A stretch of 64,000 nucleotides of DNA. Source: Penium margaritaceum. Its lineage: Eukaryota; Streptophyta; Zygnematophyceae; Desmidiales; Peniaceae. Below the pieces are notes generated by a model. It made no database searches, had not been told where the DNA came from, and saw only the letters and a program-made list of their open reading frames with translations. This document shows, one piece after another, positions 35,701-47,843 of the stretch. A program made the position numbers and the translations under genes. The stretch spans positions 135,223-199,222 of the forward strand of contig SZWC01002444.1 of assembly GCA_023375785.1 (NCBI GenBank), given 5' to 3'. The first letter of the stretch is position 1. Every line of letters starts with the position of its first letter.

Positions 35701-37454
35701 ACTCGTGTTATGAGTTATCAACATTTACCACAATTAGTGACATACTTTGGTCATGTACATGGTAGCCACACCATGCCACTACTTATTGAAGGTCCTTGTG
35801 CTTGCTAGTTGATACCTGGTATTTCCAAACCATTGTTTCCCCCTCTGACCATTTGTTACTCGCACTATGAGTTGTCAACGTTGACCACACACAGCGGATT
35901 TCTTTGGTCAGAGGCAGTACATATGCCTACTTTGGTCAGTCATTGTGCATGGTAGCCACACCGTGCTACTAGTTATTGAAGGTCGTTGTCCTTGCTAGTT
36001 GAAAACTAATATTCCAAAACCATTGCTTCCCCCCTCTGACCATTTGTGACTCGTGTTATGGGTTGTGAATGTTGACCACCCGAATTGAAATTCTTTGGTC
36101 ATGGTCAGTGACATATGCCTAGTTTGATTGTTTGGTGTGCATAGTAGCCACACCGTGCCACTACTTATTGAAGTTCTTTGTCGTTTCTTGTCAATACATA
36201 GGGTTTCCAAACCATTGTCTCTCCCTCTGACCATTTGCGATTCGTGTTATGAGTTGTCAATGTTGACCACACATAGTGGACTTCTTTGGTCATACTCAGT
36301 GACGTATGTATCCTTTGGTTGGTCACTGTGCACGCTAGCCACACTGTGCCACTACTTGCTGAAGGTCTTCGTACTTGCTAGTTGATAACTAGTGTTCCCA
36401 ACCCATTATTTCCCCCTCTGATCATTTATGACTCGTGTTATGAGTTTTCAACGTTTACCACACACTGTGAAATTCGTTTGGTCATGGTTAGTGGCATATG
36501 CCTACTTTGGTTTGTCAATGTACATGGTTGCCATGCCGTGTCACTACGTATTGAAGGTCTTTTTGCTTTCTAGTTGATAGCTAGTGTTCCCAGACAATTG
36601 TTACCCCCTCTGACTATCTGTGACTCTCATTATGAGTTGTCAACGTTCACCACATGAAGTGAAATTCTTTGGTCCTGGTCAGTGACATATGCATACTTAG
36701 GTTGATCACTGTGCATGGTAGCCGCACTGTGCCACTACATATTGAAGGTCTTTGTACTTGCTAGTCGACAACTAGTACTCACAGACCATGATTTCCCCCT
36801 CTGATCATTTGTGACTCGTGTTGTGAGTTGTCAAACTTGACCACACATAGTGACATTCTTTGGTCATGGTTAGTGACATATGCCTAATTTGGTTGGTCAT
36901 TGTACATGGTAGCCACACCGTGCCACTACTTATTGAAGGTCCTTGTGCTTGCTAGTTGATACCTGGTGTTCCCAAACCATCGTTTCCCCCTCTGACCATT
37001 TGTGACTCGCATTATGAGTTGTCAACGTTGACCACACACAGCGGATTTCTTTGGTCAAAGGCAGTACATATGCCTACTTTGGTCGGTCATTGTGCATGGT
37101 AGCCACACCGTGCTACTACTTATTGAAGGTCGTTGTACTTGCTAGTCGATAACTAGTATTCACAAACCATTGTTTCCCCCTCTGACCATTTGTGACTCGT
37201 GTTATGAGTTGTCAAAGTTGACCACACATAGTGACATTCTTTGGTCATGGTCAGTGACATATGCCTACTTTGGTTGGTCATTGTACATGGTAGCCACACC
37301 GTGCCACTACTTATTGAAGGTCCTTGTGCTTGCTAGTTGATACCTGGTGTTCCCAAACCATCGTTTCCCCCTCTGACCATTTGTGACTCGCATTATGAGT
37401 TGTCAACGTTGACCACACACAACGGATTTCTTTGGTCAAAGGCAGTACGTATGC

Positions 37455-38225
37455 CTACTTTGGCCGGTCATTGTGCATGGTAGCCACACACCCATGAGAG
37501 CCATCATTTCGTTCTTGGTGTGCAGCCCTGGGAACTCCGCAAGTCAGGAGCAAGTGGGACCACATAGTGCTGAGGTCATTGGGGTAGACTTGGGTGAGAG
37601 GTTGTCGACTGGGATGCATGACTTCTCTCAGCCTTGCTCGTACTGCCTGATGTGCTTGCCTGTATTCTTCTTGCTGTACAGCAGGAGTTGGAGCATTCCC
37701 CAAGTAGAACTGTCTCCCCAGGAGTGTGTCAGTGACACCAAACCCAAAGAGAAAGTATGGGAAGAGGGCCTCATACACTTGTGATGCCCAGCGAGTCACA
37801 AGAAGTGAGGTGGGGTCCTCTTCTTCAGATGGGAGCACAATTGTTCTTCCAACAAGGGTTGGAAGCGAGATGGTGTTTTGGCATGCTGTTCGAATCCAGT
37901 GTCGCCACCATGCTTGTTGCAGAATGCGGTGCCAGAGGAGAGGTCCGGTACGGAGGAACGAGAGATGAGAGTCGTAGCCGATAGAAAGGAATGGTCCAAG
38001 ACGATGGGATAGGTTGACGAGTGCGGCCTGATATTCAGGGGACCGTGGTGTTCTGAGGTAGTTGGATTCGTAACGGCTGAGGAGCAGTGATGTGCCGTTG
38101 AATTGTCCGAACCACCATATTTGAGCCAGGACGAGGATGTTGTCTGACCAGGTAATGATGTTGGTTCCGTCTTCGGCAACAACTGGTACTCTGGAGGCAA
38201 GTGGCTGATACTGTCTTCGAGACAT
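37455..38225 (-). pseudogene. Truncated gag-like frame of element 3 running into satellite
   Basis: The most plausible start is the ATG at 38225 (MSRRQYQPLASRVP), the first after the repeated leader. The frame upstream of it is low-complexity leader. About 245 residues are element-derived. They include EDGTNIITWSDNILVLAQIW, which resembles the 'G.NY..W' opening of copia Gag proteins, followed by a helical Trp/Leu-rich region (HRLGPFLSIGYDS, LLWHRILQQAWW). No zinc knuckle is reached. The last 11 residues before the stop at 37455 come from satellite DNA. The family assignment rests on position and overall character and is moderate. It is broken by truncation, so no working product is expected. 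Confidence 0.65.
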
Positions 38226-38279
38226 GATGATGAGTATTGATGGTAAAGGTGGTTGTTGGAGGAGGAAGGCTGAAAAATG

Positions 38280-38815
38280 AAGTGGGCGCAGGGGCGGAAC
38301 CACGTGCGCAGATGATGTTTTGGCGTGGGCGCAGGTCGTCGTGAACCAGGCGATGCGACCGGGCGGATCCTTGTGCCGAGCAGATGATGAAGCGATGAGA
38401 ACGAAGAGAAGGCAGCTGCTGGAGGAGTGGGCGCAGGGGTGAAACCACGTGCGCGATTGAAATAGAGGAGTAGGATGCGGCAAGGGGAAGGTAGATGCCA
38501 ACGCGCCGCGAGAAATCTGCTACTGGCGTGGGTGCACGCTGCTGCGAAAACGGGCAGCTAGCTCGTGCAGGTCCTTGTGCCGTTCACAGATGCTGATGAT
38601 GATGATTGCTGAGGCGGAAAACTGATGATGATGGCTGAGTGGTCGCAGGGGCGAACCGCGTGCGGTGCAGGAAGTTTCGGCGTGGGCGCAAGTCGTCGCA
38701 GAAAAGGCGATGCGACCGGGCGGATCCTTGTGCCGAGCGGAAGCTGAAACGGGAAAGCGATGATGGCGGAGATGACAGATGGATGAGTGGGCACAGGGGC
38801 GGAACCACGTGCGCG
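38280..38815 (-). repeat. Leader boxes of element 3 and an internal ~360-bp duplication
   Basis: The plus-strand box GTGGGCGCAGGGGCGG, then AACCACGTGCGC occurs at 38280-38310, 38425-38455, 38637-38665 and 38785-38815. A second module (GGCGTGGGCGCAGGTCGTCG, then GCGATGCGACCGGGCGGATC) occurs near 38320-38375 and again near 38680-38735. The leader is thus a roughly 360-bp segment in tandem, with a decayed third copy near 38526-38582. Confidence 0.8.
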
Positions 38816-39078
38816 AAGGGATGCTGCTGATGAAGATGAATGAGAAGGCAGCGCGAAGGATGGCTGAGGGCGGCTCAAGGATGCAGATGAGGATGAGCTG
38901 ATGAGAAGGCGGCGCGGGCGATGCAGATGACAGAAGGCGGATTGAGGAAAACTGATGAAGCTGTGACTTGAGGAAGGAGGCTAAGCGTGGCAGAGGTAGG
39001 TGCGGCGGAGGTGGAAGATGGAGGTTGCGGAGCGCAGAGGAAGGAAGCAACACACGACAACCAAGTGCTCTGCTTTCG

Positions 39079-39315
39079 AGAGAGTGAAGGCTTGTTCCCC
39101 AGCTGGCCCGAGACTGGCGGGCAGGAAGACTGGTGGTGTCCGATATCCCGGCGGCGAGAGGACGGCGGTTGCAGCAAAGGAAGTCGTAAGGCGAGCAGAG
39201 ACACTGATCCGCTGATGTCAGGAGAGTGACGGCTTGTTCCCCAGTTGGCTCGCAGTGGGAGCAGGAAGACTAGTGGTGTCCGATATCCTGACGGCGGGAG
39301 TTACACTACTGCAGC
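39079..39315 (-). repeat. 143-bp-offset tandem duplication in the element 3 leader
   Basis: A segment starting GAGAGTGAAGGCTTGTTCCC at 39079 recurs with changes at 39222. It includes GGTGTCCGATATCC in both copies and ends at a GCAGC motif. Confidence 0.75.
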
Positions 39316-39771
39316 TGACGACGCGAGAAGGCGGTGCGAGAGGGCGGCTTGAGATGATAGGCACTGGCGGATGGATGATGACGGCGAGAAAGGAGCAGGT
39401 GAAGCTGATGAGATGGGATGAAGGGGGAGGAGATGCTTGCGACAGCAGATGCGATGAGAAACAGCAGAAGGCAGTTGGCAGGAAGCTTCTTGGTAGTTGA
39501 CGTCAGGCGGCGGCTTGAGAGTTGCTTGCGGCTGATGTGGGCGACGCGTCACCGGTCGTTAGCCACGGGCACGAAAATGGGCGCAGGGCCTCCTTAGAGC
39601 GACGAGAGGTTTCTTCAGCGTAGAGAGCTCGTCAGGCAGGGCTGCTGATGTCAGATGGAGAGGAGAGGCACGAGGTGACGGCAGCGGCGACAGAGGATTG
39701 CAGGTGGAGGCGATGGAGGGAGGATGGCGGCAGAGCGATGACGTAGTCACAGGGCACCAGGTGATGTTGCC

Positions 39772-39787
39772 TGATGCTCTAATACCA
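39772..39787 (-). promoter_or_regulatory. Primer-binding site of element 3
   Basis: Minus-strand TGGTATTAGAGCATCA directly follows the LTR end TTGTGACA. It differs at one base from the initiator tRNA-Met complement TGGTATCAGAGC. Confidence 0.85.
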
Positions 39788-40400
39788 TGTCACAAGAATG
39801 CAAACACGAGAACAGCGGCAGCAAAAGCAAGCAGAAGCATCGGGACATGCAAGTGTACGTCAGCAGAGTGACGTAGGCAAGAGCGGTCCGAGGAGTTAGT
39901 CGCGGGAGCTAATAGAGGCTCAGACGCGAGGCTGGGGAGGTAGACAGGTTGATGTGAGAGAGAGTGCTGGCGAGGGGAGTGATGGTTGGCGGAGTATGAG
40001 AGCTGAGCGAAGGAGCGAGAGTGACAGAGCGAAGCGTTGAGAGTTGGCAAAGACAGAAAGTGCGAGGGACATGCAAAGCGAAGACACGGCGGCGAAGCCG
40101 TGGAACCAACAGGGAACAGGATGGGCAGAACTGTTCTGGTTAAGAGTTGAGGGAATGAACGTCCTCATAATATACGGCCAGAACAGGACAAAAGAGAAAA
40201 GCAACGGCTTCTTGTGCGCTAGCCGGACGCGCTTGCGATCGGTGTCGCTCATTAGGGGATCGCTCGGTCAGGTACCCGTTTGGTCGGTTGGAGACCGACA
40301 ACGGCTAGTGCTGATCACCGAGTTGGTTCAACTCGAAGGTGAACCGATGCTCGAGAGTTTTGGGTTTCCGCAGGTGCTAGTTGGATTCTCATTTCTGACA
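39788..40400 (-). repeat. 5' LTR of element 3 (613 bp, only copy present)
   Basis: On the minus strand it starts TGTCAGAAATGAGAATCC and ends CTTGTGACA. Both ends have the TG...CA form seen in elements 1 and 2. There is no second copy in the window. Satellite D sequence (TTGTTTCCCCC) begins directly at 40401. Confidence 0.85.
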
Positions 40401-41331
40401 TTGTTTCCCCCTATGACCATCTGTGACTCGTGTTATGAGTTTTCAATGTTGACCACACACTATGAAATTCTTTTGGTCATGGTTAGTGGCATATGCCTAC
40501 TTTGGTTTGTCACTGTACATGGTTGCCACGCCGTTTCACTACGTATTGAAGGTCTTTGTGCTTTCTAGTTGATAGCTAGTGTTCCCAAACCATTGTTACC
40601 CCCTCTGACTATCTGGGAATCTTGTTGTGAGTTGTCAACGTTGACCACATGAAGTGAAATTCTTTGGTCCTGGTCAGTGACATATGCATACTTTGGTTGG
40701 TCACTGTGCATAGTAGCCACACTGTGCCACTACATATTGAAGGTCTTTGTACTTGCTAGTCGATAACTAGTATTCACAAACCATTGTTTCCCCCTCTGAC
40801 AATTTGTGACTCGTGTTATGAGTTGTCAAAGTAGACCACACATAGTGACATTCTTTGGTCATGGTCAGTGACATATGCCTACTTTGGTTGGTCATTGTAC
40901 ATGGTAGCCACACCGTGCCACTACTTATTGAAGGTAGTTGTGCTTGCTAGTTGATACCTGGAGTTCCCAAACCATCGTTTCCCCCACTGACCATTTGTGA
41001 CTCGCATTATGAGTTGTCAATGTTGACCACACACAGCGGATTTCTTTGGTCAAAAGCAGTACATATGCCTACTTTGGCCGGTCATTGTACATGGTAGCCA
41101 CACCATGCTACTACTTATTGAAGGTCGTTCTACTTGCTAACTGAACACAAATATTCCAAAATAATTGTTCCCCCTCTGACCATTTGTGACTCGTGTTATG
41201 GATTGTGAACGTTGACCACCCATATTGAAATTCTTTGGTCATGGTCAGTGACATATGCCTAGTTTGGTTGTTCGGTGTGCATAGTAGCCACACCATGCCA
41301 CTACTTATTGAAGTTATTTGTCCTTTCTAGT

Positions 41332-41522
41332 CGATACATAGGGTTCCCAAACCATTGTCTCTCCCTCTGACCATTTGTGAATCGTGCTATGAGTTTTCAA
41401 TCTTGACCACACATAGTGGACTTCTTCGGTCATAGTCAGTGACGTATGCCTACTTTGGTTTGTCACTGTACATGGTTGCCACACCGTGTCACTACGTATT
41501 GAAAGTCTTTCAGCTTTCTAAT
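41332..41522 (+). repeat. C/D hybrid monomer
   Basis: C-type to about 41440 (GTCTCTCCCTCT, TAGTGGACTTC, GACGTATGC), then D-type (CTACTTTGGTTTGTCAC, GTTGCCACACCGTGTC). E follows in normal order. Confidence 0.82.
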
Positions 41523-43431
41523 TGATAGCTAGTGTTCCCAAACCATAGTTACCCCCTCTGACCATCTGTGACTCTTGTTGTGAGTTGTCAACGTTGACCA
41601 CATGAAGTGAAATTATTTGGTCTTGGTCAGTGACATATGCATACTTTGGGTGGTTACTGTGCATGGTAGCAACTCTGTGCCACTACATAGTGAAGGTCTT
41701 TGTACTTGCTAGTCAATAACTAGTATTCAGAAACCATTGTTTCCCCCTCTAACCACTTGTGACTCGTGTTATGAGTTGTCAAAGTTGACCACACATAGTG
41801 ACATTCTTTGGTCATGGTCAGTGACATATGCCTACTTTGGTTGGTCATTGTACATGGTAGCCACACCGTGCCACTACTTATTCAAGGTCCTTTTCCTTGC
41901 TAGTTGATACCTGGTGTTTCCAAACCATCATTTCCCCCTCTGACCATTTGTGACTCGCATTATGAGTTGTCAACATTGACCACACATAGCGGATTTCTTT
42001 GGTCAAATGCAGTACGTATGCCTACTTTGGCCGGTCATTGTGCATGGTAGCCACACCGTGCTACTACTTATTGAAGGTCGTTGTACTTGCTAGTTGAAAA
42101 CTAATATTTTGAAACCATTGTTTCCCCCTCTGACCATTTGTGACTCGTGTTATGGGTTGTGAACGTTGACCACCCATATTGAAATTCTTTGATCATGGTC
42201 AGTGACATATGCCTAGTATGGTTGTTCGGTGTGCATAGTAGCCACACCGTGCCACTACTTATTGAAGTTCTTTGTCCTTTCTAGTCGATACATAGGGTTC
42301 CCAAACCATTGTCTCTCCCTCTGACCATTTGTGACTCGTGTTATGAGTTGTCAATGTTGACCACACATAGTGGACTTCTTTGGTCGTAGTCAGTGACGTA
42401 TGCATCCTTTGGTTGGTCACTGTGTACGCTAGCCACACCGTGCCACTTCTTGTTGACGGCCTTTGTACATGCTAGTTGATAACTAGTGTTCCCAACCCAT
42501 TGTTTCCCCCTCTGATCATTTGTGACTTGTGTTATGAGTTTTCAACGTTGACCACACACTGTGAAATTCTTTTGGTCATGGTTAGTAGTATATGCCTACT
42601 TTGGTTTGTCACCGTACATGGTTGCCATGCCGTGTCACTGCGTATTCAAGGTCTTTGTGCTTTCTAGTTGATAGCTAGTGTTCCCAAACCATTGTTACCC
42701 CCTCTGACTATGTGTGACTCTTGTTGTGAGTTGTCAACGTTGACCACATGAAGTGAAATTCTTTGGTCCTGGTCAGAAACATATGAATACTTTGGTTGGT
42801 CACTGTGCATGGTAGCCACACTGTACCACCACAAATTGAAGGTCTTTGTACTTGCTAGTTGATAACTAGTATTCACAAACCATTGTTTCCCCCTCTGACC
42901 ATTTGTGACTCGTGTTATGAGTTGTCAAAGTTGACCACACATAGTGACATTCTTTGGTCATGGTCAGTGACATATGCCTACTTTGGTTGGTCATTGTACA
43001 TGGTAGCCACAACGTGCCACTACTTATTGAAGGTCCTTGTGCTTGCTAGTTGATACCTGGTGTTCCCACACCATCGTTTCCCCCTCTGACCATTTGTGAA
43101 TCACATTATGAGTTGTCAACGTTGACCACACACAGCGGATTTCTTTGGTCAAAGGCAGTACATATGTCTACTTTGGCTGGTCATTGTGCATGGTAGCCAC
43201 ACCGTGGTACTACTTATTGAAGGTTGTTCTACGTGCTAGTTGAAAACGAATATTCCGAAACCATTGTTTCCCCCTCTGACCATTTGTGACTCGTGTTATG
43301 GGTTGTGAACGTTGACCATCCATATTGAAATTCTTTGGTCATGGTCAGTAACATATGCCTAGTTTGGTTCTTCGGTGTGCATAGTAGCCACACCATGCCA
43401 CTACTTATTGAAGTCCTTTGTCCTTTCTAGT

Positions 43432-43812
43432 CGATACATAGGGTTCCCAAACCATTGTCTCTCCCTCTGACCATTTGTGAGCCGTGTTATGAGTTGTCAA
43501 TTTTGACCACACATAATGGACTTCTTTGGTCATAGTCAGTGACGTATGCATCCTTTGGTTGGTCACTGTGCACGCTAGCCACACCGTGCCACTACTATTG
43601 AAGTTCTTTGTACTTTCTAGTTAATACATAGGGTTCCCAGACCATTGTCTCTCCCTCTGACCACTTGTGACTCGTGTTATGAGTTTTCAATGTTGACCAC
43701 ACATAGTGGGCTTCTTTGGTCATAGTCAGTGACGTATGCATCCTTTGGTTGGTCACTGTGCATGCTAGCCCCACCGTGCCACTACTTGTTGAACGTCTTT
43801 GTACTTGCTAGT
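43432..43812 (+). repeat. Duplicated C monomer (C-C)
   Basis: Two C monomers lie side by side at 43432-43621 and 43622-43812. The first ends with a B-type tail (ATTGAAGTTCTTTGTAC), so the exchange point lies near 43590. This explains the seven-monomer interval. Confidence 0.82.
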
Positions 43813-46800
43813 TGATAACTAGTGTTCCCAACCCATTGTTTCCCTCTCTTACAATTTGTGACTCGTGTTATGAGTTTGCAACGTTGACCACACACTGTGA
43901 AATTCTTTTGGTCATGGTTAGTGGCATATGCCTACTTTGGTTTGTCAATGTACATGGTTGTCACGCTGTGTCACTACGTATGGAATGTCTTTGTGCTTTC
44001 TAGTTGATAGCTAGTGTTCCCAAACCATTGTCACCCCCTCTGACTATCTGTGGATCTTGTTGTGAGTTGTCAACGTTGACCACATGAAGTGAAATTCTTT
44101 GGTCCTGGTCAGTGACATAGGCAGACTTTGGTTGGTCACTATGCATTGTAGCCACAAAGTGCCACTACATATTGAAGATCTTTGTACTTGTTAGTCGATA
44201 ACTAGTATTCACAAACCATTATTTCCCCCTCTGACCATATGTACCTCGTGTTATGAGTGGTCAAAGTTGACCACACATAGTGATATACTTTGGTCGTGGT
44301 CAGTGACATATGCCTACTTTGGTTGGTGATTGTACATGGTAGCCACACCGTGCCACTACTTATTGAAGGTCCTTGTGCTTGCTAGTTGATACCTGGTGTT
44401 CCAAACAATAGTTTCCCCCTCTGATCATTTGTGACTTGCATTATGAGTTGTCAACGTTGACCACACACAGCAGATTTCTTTGGTCAAAGGCAGTACATAT
44501 GCCTACTTTGGCCGGTTATTGTGCATGGTAGCCACACCGTGGTACTACTTATTGAAGGTCGTTGTACGTGCTAGTTGAAAACTAATATTCCGAAACCGTT
44601 GTTTTCCCCTCTGACTATTTGTGACTCGTGTTATGGGTTGTGAACGTTGACCACCCATATTGAAATTCTTTGGTCATGGTCAGTGACATATGCCTAGTTT
44701 GGTTGTTCGGTGTGCATAGTAGCCATACCGTGCCACTACTTATTGATGTTCTTTGTCCTTTCTAGTCGATACATAGGGTTCCCAAACCATTGTCTCTCCC
44801 TCTGACCATTTGTGAATCGTGTTATAAGTTGTGAATGTTGACCATACATAGTTGACTTCTTTGGTCATAGTCAGTGACGTATGCATCCTTTGGTTGGTCA
44901 CTGTGCACGCTAGCCACACTGTGCTACTACTTGTTGAAGGTCTTTGTACTTGCTAGTTGATAACTAGTGTTCCCAACCCATTGTTTCCCCCTCTGACCAT
45001 TTGTGACCTGTGTTATGAGTTTTCAACGTTGACCACACACTGTGAAATTCTTTTGGTCATGGTTTGTGGCATATGCCTACTTTGGTTTGTCACTGTACCT
45101 GGTTGCCACACCGTGTCACTACGTATTGAAGGTCTTTGTGCTTTCTAGTTGATAACTAGTATTCCCAAACCATTGTTACCCCCTCTGACTATCTGTGACT
45201 CTTGTTGTGAGTTGTCAACGCTGACCACATGAAGTGAAATACTTTGGTCCTGGTCAGTGACATATGCATACTTTGGTTGGTCACTGTGCATGGTAGCCAC
45301 ACTGTGCCACTACATATTAAAGGTCTTTGTACTCAGTAGTCGATAACTAGTATTCACAAACCATTGTTTCCCCCTCTGACCATTTGTGACTCGTGTTATG
45401 AGTTGTTGAAGTTGACCACATATAGTGACATACTTTGGTCATGGTCAGTGACATATGCCTACTTTGGTTGGTCATTGTACATGGTATTCACACCGTGCCA
45501 CTACTTATTGAAGGTCTTTGTGCTTGCTAGTTGATGCCTGGTGTTCCCAAACCATCGTTTCCCCCTTTGACCATTTGTAACTCGCATTATGAGTTGTCAA
45601 CGTTGACCACACACAGCGGACTTCTTCGGTCAAAGGCAGTACATATGCCTACTTTGGCCAGTCATTGTGCATGGTAGCCACACCGTGCTACTACTTGTTA
45701 AAGGACATTGTACTTGCTAGTTGAAAACTAATATTCGAAAACCATTGTTTCCCCCTCTGACCATTTGTGACTCGTGTTATGGGTTGTGAACGTTGACCAC
45801 CCATATTGAAATTCTTTGATCATGGTCAGTGACATATGCCTAGTTTGGTTATTCGGTGTGCATAGTAGCCACACCGTGCCACTACAGATTGAAGTTCTTT
45901 GTCCTTTCTAGTCGATGCATAGGGTTCCCAAACCACATCTCTCCCTCTGGCCATTTGTGACTCGTGTTATGAGTTGTCAATGTTGACCACACATAGTGGA
46001 CTTCTTTGGTCATAGTCAGTGGCATATGCATCCTTTGGTTGGTCACTGTGCACGCTAGCCACACCGTGCCACTACTTGTTGAAGGTCTTTGTACTTGCTA
46101 GTTGATAACTAGTGTTCCCAACCCATTGTTTCCCCCTCTGACCATTTGTGACTCGTGTTATGAGTTTTCAACGTTGACCACACACTTTGAAATTCTTTTG
46201 ATCATGGTTAGTGGCATATGCCTACTTTGGTTTGTCACTGTACATGGTTGCCGCGCCGTGTCACAACGTATTGAAGGTCTTTGTGATTTCTGATTGATAG
46301 CTAGTGTTCCCAAACCATTGTTACCCCCTCTGACTATCTGTGACTCTTGTTGTGAGTTGTCAACATTGACCACATGAAGTGAAATTCTTTGGTCATGGTC
46401 AGTGACATATGCATACTTTGGTTGGTCACTGTGCATGGTAGCCACACTGTGCCACTACATTTTGAAGGTCTTTGTACTTGCTAGTCGATAACTAGTATTC
46501 ACAAACCATTGTTTCCCCCTCTGACCATTTGTGACTCGTGTTATGAGTTGTCAAAGTTGGCCACACATAGTGACATTCTTTGGTCATGGTCAGTGACATA
46601 TGCTTTCTTTGGTTGGTCATTGTACATGGTAGCCACACCGTGCCACTACTTATTGAATGTCCTTGTGCTTGCTAGTTGATACCAGGTGTTCCCAAACCAT
46701 CGTTTCCCCCTCTGACCATTTGTGACTCGCATTATGAGTTGTCAACGTTGACCACACTCAGCGGATTTCTTTGGTCAAAGGCAGTACATATGCCTATTTT

Positions 46801-47820
46801 GGTCGGTCATTGTGCATTGTAGCCACACCGTGCTACTACTTATTGAAGGTCATTGTACTTGCTAGTTGAAAACTAATATTCCAAAACCATTGTTTCCCCT
46901 CTGACCATTTGTGACTCGTGTTATGGGTTGTGAACGTTGACCACCCATATTGAAATTCTTTGGTCATGGTCAGTGACATATGCCTAGTTTGGTTGTTCGG
47001 TGTGCATAGTAGCCAGACCGTGCCACTACATATTGATGTTCTTTGTCCTTTCTAGTTGATACATAGGGTTCCCAAACCATTGTCTCTCCCTCTGACCATC
47101 TGTGACTCGTGTTATGAGTTGTCAATGTTGACCACACAGAGTGGACTTCTTTGGTCATAGTCAGTGACGTATGTATCCTTTGGTCGGTTACTGTGCACGC
47201 TAGCCACATCGTGCCACTACTTGTTGAAGGTCTTTGTACTTGCTAGTTCATAACTAGTGTTCCCAGCCCATTGTTTTCCCCTCTGACCATTTGTGACTTG
47301 TGTTATGAGTTTTGAACATTGACCACACACTGTGAAATTCTTTTGGTCATGGTTAGTGGCATATGCCTACTTTGGTTTGTCACTGTACATGGTTGCCATG
47401 CGCTGTCACTACGTATTGAAGGTCTTTGTGCTTTCTAGTTGATAGCTAGTGTTCCCAAACCATTGTTACCCCCTCTGACTATCTGTGACTCTTGTTGTGA
47501 GTTGTCAACGTTGACCACATGAAGTGAAATTCTTTGGTCATGGTCAGTGACATATGCATGCTTTGGTTGTTCACTGTGCATGGTAGCCACACTGTGCCAC
47601 TACATATTGAAGGTCTTTGTACTTGCTAGTCGATAACCAGTATTCATAAACCATTGTTTCCCCCTCTGACCATTTGTGACTCGTGTTATGAGTTGTCAAA
47701 GTTGGCCACACATAGTGACATTCTTTGGTCATCGTCAGTGACATATTCGTACTTTGGTTGGTCATTGTATAGCCACACCGTGCCACTACTTATTGAAGGT
47801 CCTTGTGCCTGCTAGTTGAT

Positions 47821-47830
47821 ACCTGGTGTT
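47821..47830. repeat. Target-site duplication, left of DNA transposon (ACCTGGTGTT)
   Basis: The 10-bp string is exactly repeated at 48565-48574. Removing the insert restores an ordinary A monomer start. Confidence 0.92.
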
Positions 47831-47843
47831 AAGGGTGCACACC
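47831..47843 (+). repeat. Left terminal inverted repeat of DNA transposon
   Basis: AAGGGTGCACACC, perfectly complementary to 48552-48564. The following GGGTCGGATTTGCGAATC recurs inverted about 20 bp inside the right end. Confidence 0.92.

Larger units (their letters stand above)
26283..37489 (+). repeat. Satellite block 3
   Basis: This is the same satellite, same strand. D-type monomers start near 26306, 26498, 27644, 28791, 29930, 31648, 32980, 34126, 35271 and 36383. Most intervals are one six-monomer unit; 29930 to 31648 holds nine monomers and 31648 to 32980 seven. An F monomer near 35750 has lost 34 bp between two TGGTCAT copies. The block ends with the irregular order A-F-A (about 36955-37489), cut at position 152 of an A monomer by element 3. 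No gene is visible. Confidence 0.96.
37490..40400 (-). mobile_element. Element 3: truncated copia-like LTR retrotransposon
   Basis: The minus-strand order is LTR (40400-39788), PBS, a leader of about 1.55 kb, then a gag-like frame that is cut off at 37490 where satellite resumes. The second LTR, the rest of the internal region and any target duplication are missing. The right junction is at position 23/24 of a D monomer, the left at position 152 of an A monomer. A deletion therefore removed the element's 3' part plus at least about 444 bp of satellite (rest of A, B, C, start of D). It is distinct from element 2 in LTR and gag sequence but shares its leader box. Confidence 0.88.
40401..47820 (+). 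repeat. Satellite block 4
   Basis: The array resumes at position 24 of a D monomer. D monomers near 42477, 43813, 44958, 46103 and 47249 give one seven-monomer interval (1336 bp) and otherwise 1145-1146 bp. A C/D hybrid lies at 41332-41522 and an extra C at 43432-43621. The block ends inside an A monomer at the 10-bp target site of the DNA transposon. No gene is visible. Confidence 0.96.

Noticed and set aside
38035-39204. Several 100-180 codon minus-strand frames in the element 3 leader
   Set aside because: They read the same leader repeats and show no family resemblance. Different frames give similar low-complexity peptides.
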